Assembly: GCF_024347355.1 (NCBI RefSeq)
Contig: NZ_AP025465.1
Span: 744,001 to 808,000 of the forward strand
Direction of reading: 5' to 3'
Source: Vibrio chagasii
Lineage (GTDB): Bacteria; Pseudomonadota; Gammaproteobacteria; Enterobacterales; Vibrionaceae
Length of the DNA: 64,000 nucleotides
Made by a program: the position numbers and the translations under genes. This document shows positions 54,656-63,488 of this stretch, one piece after another. The notes beneath the pieces are model-generated. The model was not told the DNA's origin and did not search any database. It worked only from the letters and a program-made list of their open reading frames with translations. Within the stretch, counting starts at the first letter, position 1; every line of letters starts with the position of its first letter.

Positions 54656-56590
54656 TTATCTTGGAAGCTGTTTTACGCGCGCTAAGGTGTCGGCGAAAGG
54701 TTGTTGCTCTAACTTTCCGTAGCCAGCCATTTTGCTTGCTTTAAGCTTGGTCGAAAGTGGGGTGGCGATTCCACAGAGAAAACGAGTGATGGCTTCGTCG
54801 GTAATCAGTTGCTGGCTTGCAGAAATAAACTCATGAATCCATGTCATGACTGTCTCATCATCGACCGATTCAACATCAACGCTTGGTAAGGTTGCTACTT
54901 GACCGCGGCATACAGAGCAGTGACCGCAGGCTTTTGGCGCTTCGTTGTCTGCAAAGTAGCTTGCTAGGCGAGAGCTTAGGCACGTGTCAGCCTCAAAGAA
55001 GCTCAGCATTTGATTGAGACGATTTATCTCGCTGTTCTCTTTTGCTTTAAACAACTCTGTAAGTCGCTCAGATAACTGCATTATCTCTTCAGAAGTATTG
55101 TGGATCGCATAAACATCGGTGATCTGTTTACTTTCCAACTCAATCCAGCCTTGCTCGTTAAAGTAATCGATAGCGGCAATCACGCGTTGACGATCAGCTT
55201 GGAAGTGAGTCCAAAGAGCTTCGAAGTCGACCTGGCACCAAACTCTCGCTTGCGGAGAACACTGGAAGATCGCTTCCACGAAGCTACGACGCTCACCTTG
55301 GAACTGTTCGGTTATCTGCTGTTTAGGGCGAATGAACTTAAATTTATAGTCAGCGAAGTAGCTGTATTTAGGCTCAATGACGCCTTCAATTTCAAGGTAA
55401 ACCAGTAACGTTTTGAGTGGCAGCTGACGAATGTTCGATTCACGCGAAAGCTGGTTAAGCATGATTTCCCATTGATTAGCGCTAGACGGCCCAATATTTT
55501 GGTTTTCGTAGATCTCTCTCAATACTGCTTGGATGGATATGTTGTCCGGCGTATCGCCAAACACGAAGTTCTCAAGCGTGCTCAAGCCGTGTTTATTGGC
55601 CAGTAAGATACACTCAGAAGTTTGTCCATCACGGCCAGCTCTTCCTATCTCTTGGGAGTAGTTCTCTATCGATTTAGGTAAGTCAAAATGAATCACTCGG
55701 CGGATATTTGATTTGTCCACGCCCATGCCAAATGCAATCGTTGCCACAATACAGTGCACGTCATCATTCATGAATTGCTGTTGAATAGCATCTCTATTTT
55801 CTGGTTTAAGACCGGCGTGATAAGCCACAGAGTTAACCCCGGCATTACGGAGTTGTTGAGCAACCATCTCTGCCGTTTGCTGCAGAGTAACATAGACAAT
55901 GGTGGGTGCTTGCGCTGCTTGGTTGACCACATTACACAAGCTTTCTAACTTGTTAGCTTGTTCACATGGCTGAATAGATAAGTCGAGGTTTTTACGATAG
56001 AAGCCTGTCACCACAACACGATCTTCATCGATATCGAACTTAGACTTCATATCTTGAATAACAGATGTTGTGGCTGTCGCTGTGAGCAGCAGTACCTGAG
56101 GAATGTTAAGCTGCTTTTGATATTGAGGCAGCTTGAGGTAGTCTGGTCTGAAGTTGTGGCCCCATTCAGAAATACAGTGTGCTTCATCGACCACAAGCAA
56201 CGAGATAGGCACTTGTGAAATAAACTGGCGAAAGCGTTCGTTCTTCAGTCGCTCGACTGAGATCATCAGGATCTTTGTGTCTCCGCTGCGTACGGATTGC
56301 ATTACTTGCTGGGTGGTTTGCCTGTCTTGGCTTGATTCGATTGCAGCCGCGCTGATGCCTTTGCTGTGTAGGAAAGCGAGTTGGTCTTTCATCAAGGCGA
56401 GCAGTGGTGATATCACCAAGGTAAGGTGGGGCAACTCTAAAGCGGGTAGCTGATAACAGAGTGATTTCCCCGAACCTGTCGGGAATATTGCCGCTGTCGA
56501 GTGACCAGATAGAACATTATCAATGACTTGCTTCTGTCCGTTTCTCAGTGAATCGAATCCGAATACTTGTTTTAGCTTCTGCTCAATCAT
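54656..56590 (-). CDS. RecQ-family ATP-dependent DNA helicase, 644 aa
   Basis: Superfamily 2 3'-5' helicase. Motifs: Walker A PTGSGKSL, DEAH-box VVDEAHCISEWGHNFRPDY, TATAT motif III, and QEIGRAGRDG motif VI. A RecQ-type zinc-binding region with four Cys follows (CLSSRLASYFADNE...CGHCSVCRG). ATG 56590 is preferred to the longer frame at 56671. The usual C-terminal HRDC domain is not evident: the tail after the winged-helix region is short and different, so this looks like a second, RecQ-like paralogue rather than RecQ itself. Confidence 0.88.
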   Translation of the reverse strand: MIEQKLKQVFGFDSLRNGQKQVIDNVLSGHSTAAIFPTGSGKSLCYQLPALELPHLTLVISPLLALMKDQLAFLHSKGISAAAIESSQDRQTTQQVMQSVRSGDTKILMISVERLKNERFRQFISQVPISLLVVDEAHCISEWGHNFRPDYLKLPQYQKQLNIPQVLLLTATATTSVIQDMKSKFDIDEDRVVVTGFYRKNLDLSIQPCEQANKLESLCNVVNQAAQAPTIVYVTLQQTAEMVAQQLRNAGVNSVAYHAGLKPENRDAIQQQFMNDDVHCIVATIAFGMGVDKSNIRRVIHFDLPKSIENYSQEIGRAGRDGQTSECILLANKHGLSTLENFVFGDTPDNISIQAVLREIYENQNIGPSSANQWEIMLNQLSRESNIRQLPLKTLLVYLEIEGVIEPKYSYFADYKFKFIRPKQQITEQFQGERRSFVEAIFQCSPQARVWCQVDFEALWTHFQADRQRVIAAIDYFNEQGWIELESKQITDVYAIHNTSEEIMQLSERLTELFKAKENSEINRLNQMLSFFEADTCLSSRLASYFADNEAPKACGHCSVCRGQVATLPSVDVESVDDETVMTWIHEFISASQQLITDEAITRFLCGIATPLSTKLKASKMAGYGKLEQQPFADTLARVKQLPR

Positions 56591-56735
56591 TTGTGTTCTA
56601 CCTGAATTAATAAGTGTTGTCTTGATGCTAAAGCGAGCGCTGATTGACGATAGCGTCGCTTGAGGTATCAAATCTCTTGCACCTGATTGTACCTAATTCT
56701 ATTCTGTAGCTCCTATAGAAAAGCACCCCAATAGT

Positions 56736-57209
56736 ATGAATAAGTCTGAGCTCCGCCAAATAATCTTAGAGCAACTTGAATCTCGAGTACGTATCGCGCA
56801 GTCCGCTACACAGCGTGCCATTGATGCTGCGACTGATGAAGAGACAGTTCCTGAACACAAGTACGACACGTTGGCGCTGGAAGCCTCGTACCTTGCTCAC
56901 GGACAAGCGGTTAGGGTACAAGAGTGCGAAGAGGATATTCAGTGTTACCGAAACCTAGTTTTACGTGACAGTGAGAAGGTAACAGTGAGTAGCTACGTTG
57001 TGGTGATTGACGATCATGATCAATATAAGCATTTTTTCATGGGGCCAAGAGTCGGTGGGCTGTCTGTTACCTGGAATGGTAATGAGGTATCTATTGTGAC
57101 TGCGAATGCGCCTTTTGGTCGGGCGCTTATGGGGAAAGAAGTCGGCGACGAGATTGAGTTTAGCGTCGCTGATAAACCGTTTTGTTACGAAGTGGTTTCT
57201 ATTGATTGA
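56736..57209 (+). CDS. GreA/GreB-like transcription factor, 157 aa
   Basis: Short Gre-family protein: an N-terminal helical hairpin (about 1-78) and a C-terminal FKBP-like domain (about 85-157) with YVVVIDDHDQYKHFFMGPRVGG and ANAPFGRALMGKEVGDEIEF, the GreA/GreB C-terminal signature (SPxGxALLGKxxGD). At the coiled-coil tip GreA has D41 and E44, which chelate the catalytic Mg2+; here the region reads YDTLALEASY, so E49 may be kept but the Asp spacing is different (D44-N4-E49). It may bind RNA polymerase without normal cleavage stimulation; this is inference. Confidence 0.8.
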   Translation: MNKSELRQIILEQLESRVRIAQSATQRAIDAATDEETVPEHKYDTLALEASYLAHGQAVRVQECEEDIQCYRNLVLRDSEKVTVSSYVVVIDDHDQYKHFFMGPRVGGLSVTWNGNEVSIVTANAPFGRALMGKEVGDEIEFSVADKPFCYEVVSID

Positions 57210-57297
57210 GCCCCGGGTAAATTGATATAAAACCTTGCCCTGACAAAGAAGCATAAACTCGGGGTATAGTAATCTGGCAGATTGATGAGAGGATGTT

Positions 57298-58074
57298 ATG
57301 AAAAGCAATGTATTTATGAAAAACAGTGTATTAATTGCATCGTTAACAGCGGCGATCTCTGTTGTGAGCCTGCCAACATTTGCGGCTCAATGTCGAGTTG
57401 ATTTGAAGAATGAGTTGCGAATCGATGACCAAAAAGTCGAAATTCATCAGGTAAATGGTGATACCGCCGTGTTCGATGATAATAATAATCTCTATATTCA
57501 TGGCGAGAAAGTTGAGCTTGATGCTGACCAACAAGCGGCGATTGAAAAATATCGTGAGAGTATGAGTGAGTACATACCACGAGCTAAGCAGATGGCAAGC
57601 GAAAGTCTCGCATTAGCCAATGATGTAATTGATGATATTGCTGTTAGTTTAGACTCTCCAGAATCGTTTGATAACGTAAAAGAGTCGATGAAAACGTTTT
57701 TCGCAGACCTAGAGGCCCGCTACTACAAAGACGGTGAATTGGTTTTGCCTGCAGACAGCTTTGAGTCGATGGCCAATGGTTGGTCTGAAGACTTCGAAAA
57801 AGCTAAAGAGATTTTTAACCAAGAGTTTATCTCTAGTGCTTTTAATGCCATGTCAGAGAAGATGAAGCAAGAAGGCGGACTCAACCTGACGGAATTGACA
57901 GACAGCATGGCTGAACTCAAGCTGAAAGTTGAAGAGCGAATGAAGCAGCACGCCAAGCAGATGGAAGAAGAAAGCGCAGAGTTCTGTGACTCTCTTGATG
58001 AGATGGCAGAACAAGAGCAAGAACTGCATGAAATCATTCCAAACTTAAAAGATTATCAAGTATTCACGATTTAA
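57298..58074 (+). CDS. YggN-like DUF2884 protein, 258 aa
   Basis: Periplasmic protein of the DUF2884/YggN family, unknown function. The signal peptide is about 1-29 (ending SLPTFAA). The mature part begins QCRVDLKNELRIDDQKVEI, followed by a long, acidic, mostly helical body (about 75-258) with heptad-like stretches (MAELKLKVEERMKQHAKQMEEE). ATG 57298 has AGGATG just upstream; a second ATG at residue 7 is possible. Confidence 0.82.
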   Translation: MKSNVFMKNSVLIASLTAAISVVSLPTFAAQCRVDLKNELRIDDQKVEIHQVNGDTAVFDDNNNLYIHGEKVELDADQQAAIEKYRESMSEYIPRAKQMASESLALANDVIDDIAVSLDSPESFDNVKESMKTFFADLEARYYKDGELVLPADSFESMANGWSEDFEKAKEIFNQEFISSAFNAMSEKMKQEGGLNLTELTDSMAELKLKVEERMKQHAKQMEEESAEFCDSLDEMAEQEQELHEIIPNLKDYQVFTI

Positions 58075-58096
58075 TTCGAGTCTAATGATGAATAGC

Positions 58097-58121
58097 AAGA
58101 GCACCAGTTGGTGCTCTTTTT
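58097..58121 (+). terminator. Intrinsic terminator of the YggN-like gene
   Basis: A 9-bp stem (aagagcacc/ggtgctctt) with an AGTT loop and T run, 23 bp after the stop. Confidence 0.88.
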
Positions 58122-58351
58122 GTTTGTATTGTTCCCCCAATGATAAGTGTCAATTTTGTGGTCTGACTCTGTTGATGATCCTTTGGTGTCTATATTTGTA
58201 GAATTATTGAACTGGAATTTTGTTAATTTTGTGGTTCTAAATAGCGCATTGATTGTAAAAATTAGAGAATTGTTCATTTATTGGTTGTGTCTATCATTGC
58301 TTTTTATTACTGTACTTCTCAACTAGTTCACTGATTCTTTGTGCGAGCAAT

Positions 58352-59713
58352 ATGGACCAACAATCTTCCTCTTCAAGAGAGCTGTTTAGTTCTCGTTTAG
58401 GCTTTATTTTAGCTGCGGCTGGTGCTGCTGTTGGCTTGGGTAACATTTGGGGTTTTCCAACTCAGGTAGCGAGTAATGGCGGTGGTGCCTTTCTACTTGT
58501 TTACCTCATCATGATTTTCGTGGTTGCGTTCCCTATGCTGGTGGTTGAAATGGCGATTGGTCGTCATGGTCAAGCCAACCCAGTTGATAGTATGCGTTCA
58601 CTAACGGCTAATCCGCTAGGCAAAAAAGTCGGTGAGTTTGTTGGTTGGATTGGATTAAGTGTCCCAAGTGCCGTACTGGCGTTTTACAGCATTGTTGGTG
58701 GTTGGTTAATCTGCTTCCTAATTGGTGCTGTCGCTGATCTTATTGGGCTAGAGGCTGCTGCTGATTGGTTTAAAGGCTTCAGCGTTGAGCGTAATGTATT
58801 TGGTACTGTAGCGTTCTACGTACTGACCATTCTTATTGTACAGGGCGGTGTTAAACAAGGTATCGAGAAGTGGTCGACGCGTTTAATGCCAGCACTGTTT
58901 GTTTTGTTCGGTTTATTGTTCGTATATATCATGACTCAAGCTGGCGCAATAGAAGGCTTGAAGCATTACCTAGTGCCTGATTTTGAAAAGGTGCGGGATA
59001 GAAAGCTAATTCTAGCAGCGATGGGACAAGGCTTCTTCTCGCTAACGATTGGTGGCTGTTCAATGTTGGTTTATGGATCTTACTTAAGTAAGAAAGAAAA
59101 CCTGCCAAAAATGGCGATGAACGTGACGCTAGTTGATACCGCAGTGGCTTTTATTGCCGGTTTAGTGGTTATGCCTGCGATGTTTGTTGCGATGCAAAAA
59201 GGCGTTCAAATCTATGCAGAAGATGGTTCGCTGTTAAGCTCTGACACGCTAGTGTTCACGGTTCTGCCTTTGATGTTTGATAGTTTAGGTATGCTTGGTC
59301 AGATCTTCGCGATTGTTTTCTTCTTATTGCTAACCATTGCTGCGTTGACGTCTTCTATCTCAATGCTAGAAGGTCCGGTAGCGCTAGTGAGTGAGCGCTT
59401 CAATACCAGAAGAACGCCAACAAGTTGGGTGATTGGTGGTGCAATCGCACTGTTCAGTGTGGTAATTGTCTACAACTTTGCTGCGATGTTTGGCATGGTG
59501 GCGATGATAGCGACACAGTACCTGCAACCAATTGCTGCATTGATGTTCTGCCTGTTTGGTGGGTGGGTGTGGAGCCGAGCGTCAAAAGTGAAAGAGCTTG
59601 AGCAAGGCTGTCCTGATTTTCAGCTTGGTTGGTTTGGTAAGGTTTGGCCGATGTATGTGAAGTTCGTGTGCCCAATCTTAGTGGCAACGGTAATCTGGGC
59701 TTCTTTCGGTTAA
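58352..59713 (+). CDS. NSS-family sodium-dependent transporter, 453 aa
   Basis: Neurotransmitter:sodium symporter family inner-membrane protein (LeuT fold). The N-terminal block SRLGFILAAAGAAVGLGNIWGFP, which shapes the Na+ and substrate sites, and the later GGGAFLLVYLIMIFVVAFPMLVVEMAIGR are diagnostic. Eleven to twelve helices fit the bacterial 11-TM form. The likely substrate is an amino acid but cannot be specified. Use of Na+ as coupling ion fits the adjacent Na+-NQR physiology. Confidence 0.9.
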   Translation: MDQQSSSSRELFSSRLGFILAAAGAAVGLGNIWGFPTQVASNGGGAFLLVYLIMIFVVAFPMLVVEMAIGRHGQANPVDSMRSLTANPLGKKVGEFVGWIGLSVPSAVLAFYSIVGGWLICFLIGAVADLIGLEAAADWFKGFSVERNVFGTVAFYVLTILIVQGGVKQGIEKWSTRLMPALFVLFGLLFVYIMTQAGAIEGLKHYLVPDFEKVRDRKLILAAMGQGFFSLTIGGCSMLVYGSYLSKKENLPKMAMNVTLVDTAVAFIAGLVVMPAMFVAMQKGVQIYAEDGSLLSSDTLVFTVLPLMFDSLGMLGQIFAIVFFLLLTIAALTSSISMLEGPVALVSERFNTRRTPTSWVIGGAIALFSVVIVYNFAAMFGMVAMIATQYLQPIAALMFCLFGGWVWSRASKVKELEQGCPDFQLGWFGKVWPMYVKFVCPILVATVIWASFG

Positions 59714-59756
59714 TTCGCCATTATTATTTGCTTGTCTATCGTCTAGACCTGAATTT

Positions 59757-59787
59757 AACAAAGCCGCTCTCGTAGAGCGGCTTTGTT
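59757..59787 (+). terminator. Intrinsic terminator of the NSS transporter gene
   Basis: A perfect 14-bp stem (59757-59770 with 59774-59787) around a 3-nt loop. Confidence 0.88.
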
Positions 59788-59824
59788 GTATCTGAATGGG
59801 AACATTACGGTTTGTTGATAAGAA

Positions 59825-59854
59825 AAAGGCGCATCCACGAGGGGATGCGCCTTT
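59825..59854 (-). terminator. Intrinsic terminator of lipA
   Basis: A 12-bp stem (aaaggcgcatcc/ggatgcgccttt) with a 6-nt loop, followed by U residues on the minus strand, 24 bp after the lipA stop. Confidence 0.9.
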
Positions 59855-59878
59855 GAAACTGAGGAGATAAGTAATCGC

Positions 59879-60844
59879 TTACTTAATTTCCATACCTTGT
59901 GCTTGCAAGTCTGCATGGTAAGAAGAACGTACAAACGGACCACATGCTGCGTGAGTGAAGCCTAGCTCTAGAGCAATCTCTTTTAGCTCGTCGAACTCTG
60001 ACGGCGGCACGTAGCGCTCTACTGGTAAGTGGTGACGGCTTGGTGCTAGGTATTGACCAAGAGTCAGCATAGTTACGCCGTGCTCACGAAGGTCTTTCAA
60101 TACTTGAATGATCTCTTCTTTGGTTTCACCAAGGCCCATCATAACGCCAGACTTTGTTGGGATGTCTGGGTGCTGCTCTTTGAACTTCTTCAGTAGATCA
60201 AGAGACCACTTGTAGTTCGCACCTGGACGCGCTTTACGGTACAGGCGTGGCGCTGTCTCTAGGTTGTGGTTGAAAACATCTGGCGGATTGTCTTTCAGTA
60301 GCTCTAGTGCGACGTCCATACGACCGCGGAAGTCTGGAACCAGCGTTTCGATACGAATGTTTGGGTTTAGCTCGCGGATCTCACGGTTACAGTCTGCAAA
60401 GTGCTTAGCACCACCGTCACGCAAGTCATCACGGTCAACTGAAGTGATTACTACATACTTCAGTTTCATGTCTTGAATTGTCTTCGCCAGTTTCTTCGGC
60501 TCTTCTGCTTCAGGAGCAACAGGACGACCATGGGCAACATCACAGAACGGGCAGCGACGAGTACAGATAGCGCCAAGAATCATAAACGTTGCCGTACCGT
60601 GGTTGAAACACTCGGCTAGGTTAGGGCAAGACGCTTCTTCACAAACTGAGTGCAGGTTATTTTTGCGCATTGCTGATTTGATTTCTTGGATACGATGGCT
60701 GTCTGAAGGAAGTTTAATCTTCATCCATTCTGGCTTACGTAGTACTTCTTTCTGTTCAGCAGGCATATTCTTTACGGGAATTAATGCCATTTTGTCAGCG
60801 TCACGATATTTAACGCCTTTTTCCATTTGGATTGGTTTGCTCAT
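59879..60844 (-). CDS. lipA: Lipoyl synthase LipA, 321 aa
   Basis: Radical SAM enzyme inserting two sulfurs into octanoyl groups on lipoyl domains. Auxiliary cluster Cys are C68, C73 and C79 ([12 protein letters not shown]). The SAM cluster motif is C94-T-R-R-C98-P-F-C101. The C-terminal RSSYHAD Ser ligand motif is present. It lies 4 bp downstream of lipB on the same strand, forming a lipB-lipA operon. Confidence 0.97.
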   Translation of the reverse strand: MSKPIQMEKGVKYRDADKMALIPVKNMPAEQKEVLRKPEWMKIKLPSDSHRIQEIKSAMRKNNLHSVCEEASCPNLAECFNHGTATFMILGAICTRRCPFCDVAHGRPVAPEAEEPKKLAKTIQDMKLKYVVITSVDRDDLRDGGAKHFADCNREIRELNPNIRIETLVPDFRGRMDVALELLKDNPPDVFNHNLETAPRLYRKARPGANYKWSLDLLKKFKEQHPDIPTKSGVMMGLGETKEEIIQVLKDLREHGVTMLTLGQYLAPSRHHLPVERYVPPSEFDELKEIALELGFTHAACGPFVRSSYHADLQAQGMEIK

Positions 60845-60848
60845 GATT

Positions 60849-61508
60849 TTATGCTTCTGCTGTAATGTTACTGGTGGCTTGAATGTCTACTTGGTCATAG
60901 CCGAGCAGCTCTACGAGCTCTTGTATTAACTGTTGCTCAACGTTCTCTAATTCACTTGGTCCGCCTAGCTGGCTTACTTGTGCCATTTCCATACCTTGGT
61001 AGCCGCATGGGTTAATGCGTTGGAATGGGGACAGGTCCATATCAACGTTTAGTGCTAGCCCATGGAATGAGCAGCCACGTCGAATTCGTAATCCGAGTGA
61101 ACAGATTTTCTTGCCATCGACATAAACACCAGGAGCGTCAGGTCGGGCAGCTGAATCTATATTGTAAGCTTTCAGAGTGTTGATTACGAGGTTCTCGATA
61201 TGAGTAACCAAATCGCGCACTCCGAACTTCTTGCGGCGGATGTTAATCAGAAAGTACGCAACTAACTGACCTGGGCCGTGATAAGTCACTTGGCCACCGC
61301 GATCGCTTTGTATCACAGGGATATCGCCAGCATTTAATACATGCTCAGCTTTGCCTGCTTGTCCTTGAGTGAAGACAGGGTTGTGTTCAACCAACCACAC
61401 TTGGTCTACGTCTTCTTCTGTGCGTTCGTCTGTGAACTTATGCATGGCTTTCCATACAGGTTCGTAATCCTGACGGCCTAATTTTTTTACGATTAGCTTA
61501 TTTTGCAA
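60849..61508 (-). CDS. lipB: Octanoyltransferase LipB, 219 aa
   Basis: Transfers octanoate from acyl carrier protein to lipoyl domains, first step of endogenous lipoate synthesis. Family motifs are [25 protein letters not shown], the acyl-lysine region [26 protein letters not shown] with the catalytic Cys and Lys, and [14 protein letters not shown]. Length is normal. Confidence 0.96.
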   Translation of the reverse strand: MQNKLIVKKLGRQDYEPVWKAMHKFTDERTEEDVDQVWLVEHNPVFTQGQAGKAEHVLNAGDIPVIQSDRGGQVTYHGPGQLVAYFLINIRRKKFGVRDLVTHIENLVINTLKAYNIDSAARPDAPGVYVDGKKICSLGLRIRRGCSFHGLALNVDMDLSPFQRINPCGYQGMEMAQVSQLGGPSELENVEQQLIQELVELLGYDQVDIQATSNITAEA

Positions 61509-61658
61509 AGCGGCACTCCCTCAAGGATTAATAAAGTGAACGCATTATAAACGCGAAACATGATTCTAACTACAGATGGACTGCAAGGTTTTTCAACTTT
61601 CTTTGTATTTATTTAAAATTAAGTTGAATGAATTTGACCGTAATAGGGTGCTATAAAC

Positions 61659-61687
61659 AAAAACAGCGGCATTAAGCCGCTGTTTTT
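61659..61687 (-). terminator. Intrinsic terminator of ybeD
   Basis: A 12-bp stem (aaaaacagcggc/gccgctgttttt) with a 5-nt loop and U run, 16 bp after the ybeD stop; it separates ybeD from lipB. Confidence 0.9.
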
Positions 61688-61702
61688 CATGCGTAATCGA
61701 GG

Positions 61703-61978
61703 TTACAGGACCATACGAACGATTTCGATCTCGCCTAGTTCTTTGTATAGCGTTTCCACCTGCTCAATTGAAGTCGCAGTGATGTTGATAGAAACAGAGT
61801 GGTAGTTACCCTTTGCACTTGGTTTTAGTGTTGGGCTGTAGTCACCAGGAGCATGACGCTGGATCACTTCTAGCACTAGTTCAGTCAGTTCTGGCTTAGC
61901 GTGGCCCATTACTTTGTAAGTGAATGAACAAGGGAACTCTAAGAGGTCTTTTAGTTTTGCATCAGAATTGATGTTCAT
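61703..61978 (-). CDS. ybeD: YbeD/DUF493 family protein, 91 aa
   Basis: Small conserved cytosolic protein with an ACT-like ferredoxin fold, usually located between dacA and lipB, as here. ATG 61978 has GGAG 7 nt upstream, giving [25 protein letters not shown]; the 10 residues further up are not needed. The exact role is not established. Confidence 0.9.
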   Translation of the reverse strand: MNINSDAKLKDLLEFPCSFTYKVMGHAKPELTELVLEVIQRHAPGDYSPTLKPSAKGNYHSVSINITATSIEQVETLYKELGEIEIVRMVL

Positions 61979-62100
61979 GATTAGCTCCAAAAGGCTAGAC
62001 TCTCGCAAATTGGCGGAAGTCGATAAAAAGCGTGTTCGGTCAGTAGACTCGAGTAATAAGGCGGAATATTACGTGTAAATATCACTGAACTCAAGATCAA

Positions 62101-62125
62101 CAAAAGCCGCACATGGCGGCTTTTG
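62101..62125 (-). terminator. Candidate terminator of dacA
   Basis: A 10-bp stem (caaaagccgc/gcggcttttg) with a 5-nt loop, about 90 bp after the dacA stop. Confidence 0.7.
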
Positions 62126-62213
62126 TTTCGCTAAAGAGTAAATCATGAACTTACTCATTAGGTTAGCTTTCTAGCAAGCTTAGTTTTTGTTTAGAACAAA
62201 ACCTTGGACTTAC

Positions 62214-63395
62214 TTAGAACAAGCCTTTGAATAGCAGTACTAGGTAATCCCATAGGCGGCTAAATAGGCTGCCTTGCTCTACGTCTTCAAGTGCTAGTAG
62301 TGGGTATTCCGCAACATCTTCACCATCAACTTGGTAGAAAAGTTTACCAACAACATCACCTTTGCTGATTGGCGCTTCTAGCTCTTTCTCAAGTACAAAG
62401 CTTGCTTTAAGGTCTTTAGCTTGGCCGCGAGGCAGAGTGACGAAAGTATCTTCATCAACACCTAGCGCTACCGTATCTTTGCTACCCATCCAGATTTTTT
62501 CTTCTACGAAAGTTTCACCAGCAGTGTGTGGTGCTACTGTTTCGAAGAAGCGGAAGCCGTAGCTAAGCAGCTTTTTGCTTTCTGTTTTACGAGCGTTTGC
62601 ATTCTTAGTACCCATCACAACCGCAACTAGGCGCATTTTGCCTTCTGTTGCTGAGCTTACTAGGCTGTAACCTGCATTGCTTGTGTGGCCTGTTTTAATG
62701 CCATCAACGTTCATGCTCTTGTCCCACAACAGACCATTACGGTTGTATTGGGTGATGCCGTTGTATGTGAATTTTTTCTGTGAGTAGATACGGTACTCAT
62801 CAGGAACGTCACGAATTAGCGCCTGACCAAGCAGTGCCATATCGTAAGGCGTTGAGTATAGGTTCGGGTTGTCTAGACCGTGCACGTTAGCAAAGTGCGT
62901 GTCTTTCATGCCGATAGAGCTTGCCCATGCGTTCATTAGGTCAACGAATGCGTCTTCTGAGCCAGCAATGTGCTCAGCCATTGCTACACAAGCATCGTTA
63001 CCTGATTGAATGATGATACCGCGGTTCAGTTCTTCAACTTTAACCGTTGTGCCAACTTCAACGAACATTTTAGATGAGTCTGGGAAGTTTTTAGCCCAAG
63101 CATTTTCACTGATTACAACATCGTCGTTTAGGTTGATGTTACCACGCTCAAGTTCTTGACCGATTACGTAGCTCGTCATCATCTTGGTTAAACTTGCTGG
63201 AGAAAGTTGAGTATTCATCTCTTTCTCTGCTAGTACTTTGCCTGAATGGTAATCCATCAGAACAAAACCTTTAGCGGCGATTTGTGGTGCATCAGGAACA
63301 ACAATTGGAGCAGCGAATGACGATGTAGCTATTGTTGCTGAAAGCGCAACAGAAGTAGCAAAAATCGTTTTAACAAGTTTATTAGATTTAATCAT
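62214..63395 (-). CDS. dacA: D-alanyl-D-alanine carboxypeptidase DacA (PBP5/6 type), 393 aa
   Basis: Trims the terminal D-Ala from peptidoglycan pentapeptides in the periplasm. Signal peptide about 1-28. The penicillin-binding motifs are S68-L-T-K71, S131-G-N and K234-T-G236. The C-terminal beta domain (about 290-375) ends in an amphipathic membrane anchor (SLFSRLWDYLVLLFKGLF). Length matches PBP5 (about 400 aa). The dacA-ybeD-lipB-lipA order matches E. coli. Confidence 0.96.
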   Translation of the reverse strand: MIKSNKLVKTIFATSVALSATIATSSFAAPIVVPDAPQIAAKGFVLMDYHSGKVLAEKEMNTQLSPASLTKMMTSYVIGQELERGNINLNDDVVISENAWAKNFPDSSKMFVEVGTTVKVEELNRGIIIQSGNDACVAMAEHIAGSEDAFVDLMNAWASSIGMKDTHFANVHGLDNPNLYSTPYDMALLGQALIRDVPDEYRIYSQKKFTYNGITQYNRNGLLWDKSMNVDGIKTGHTSNAGYSLVSSATEGKMRLVAVVMGTKNANARKTESKKLLSYGFRFFETVAPHTAGETFVEEKIWMGSKDTVALGVDEDTFVTLPRGQAKDLKASFVLEKELEAPISKGDVVGKLFYQVDGEDVAEYPLLALEDVEQGSLFSRLWDYLVLLFKGLF

Positions 63396-63488
63396 TTTGA
63401 ATGCAATTATTTGGTGAACTATTCATATCTTACCAGAATCACTCTGTCACACCAGAGCGCTGATTACCAGAGGTTACTGTCAGATTAA

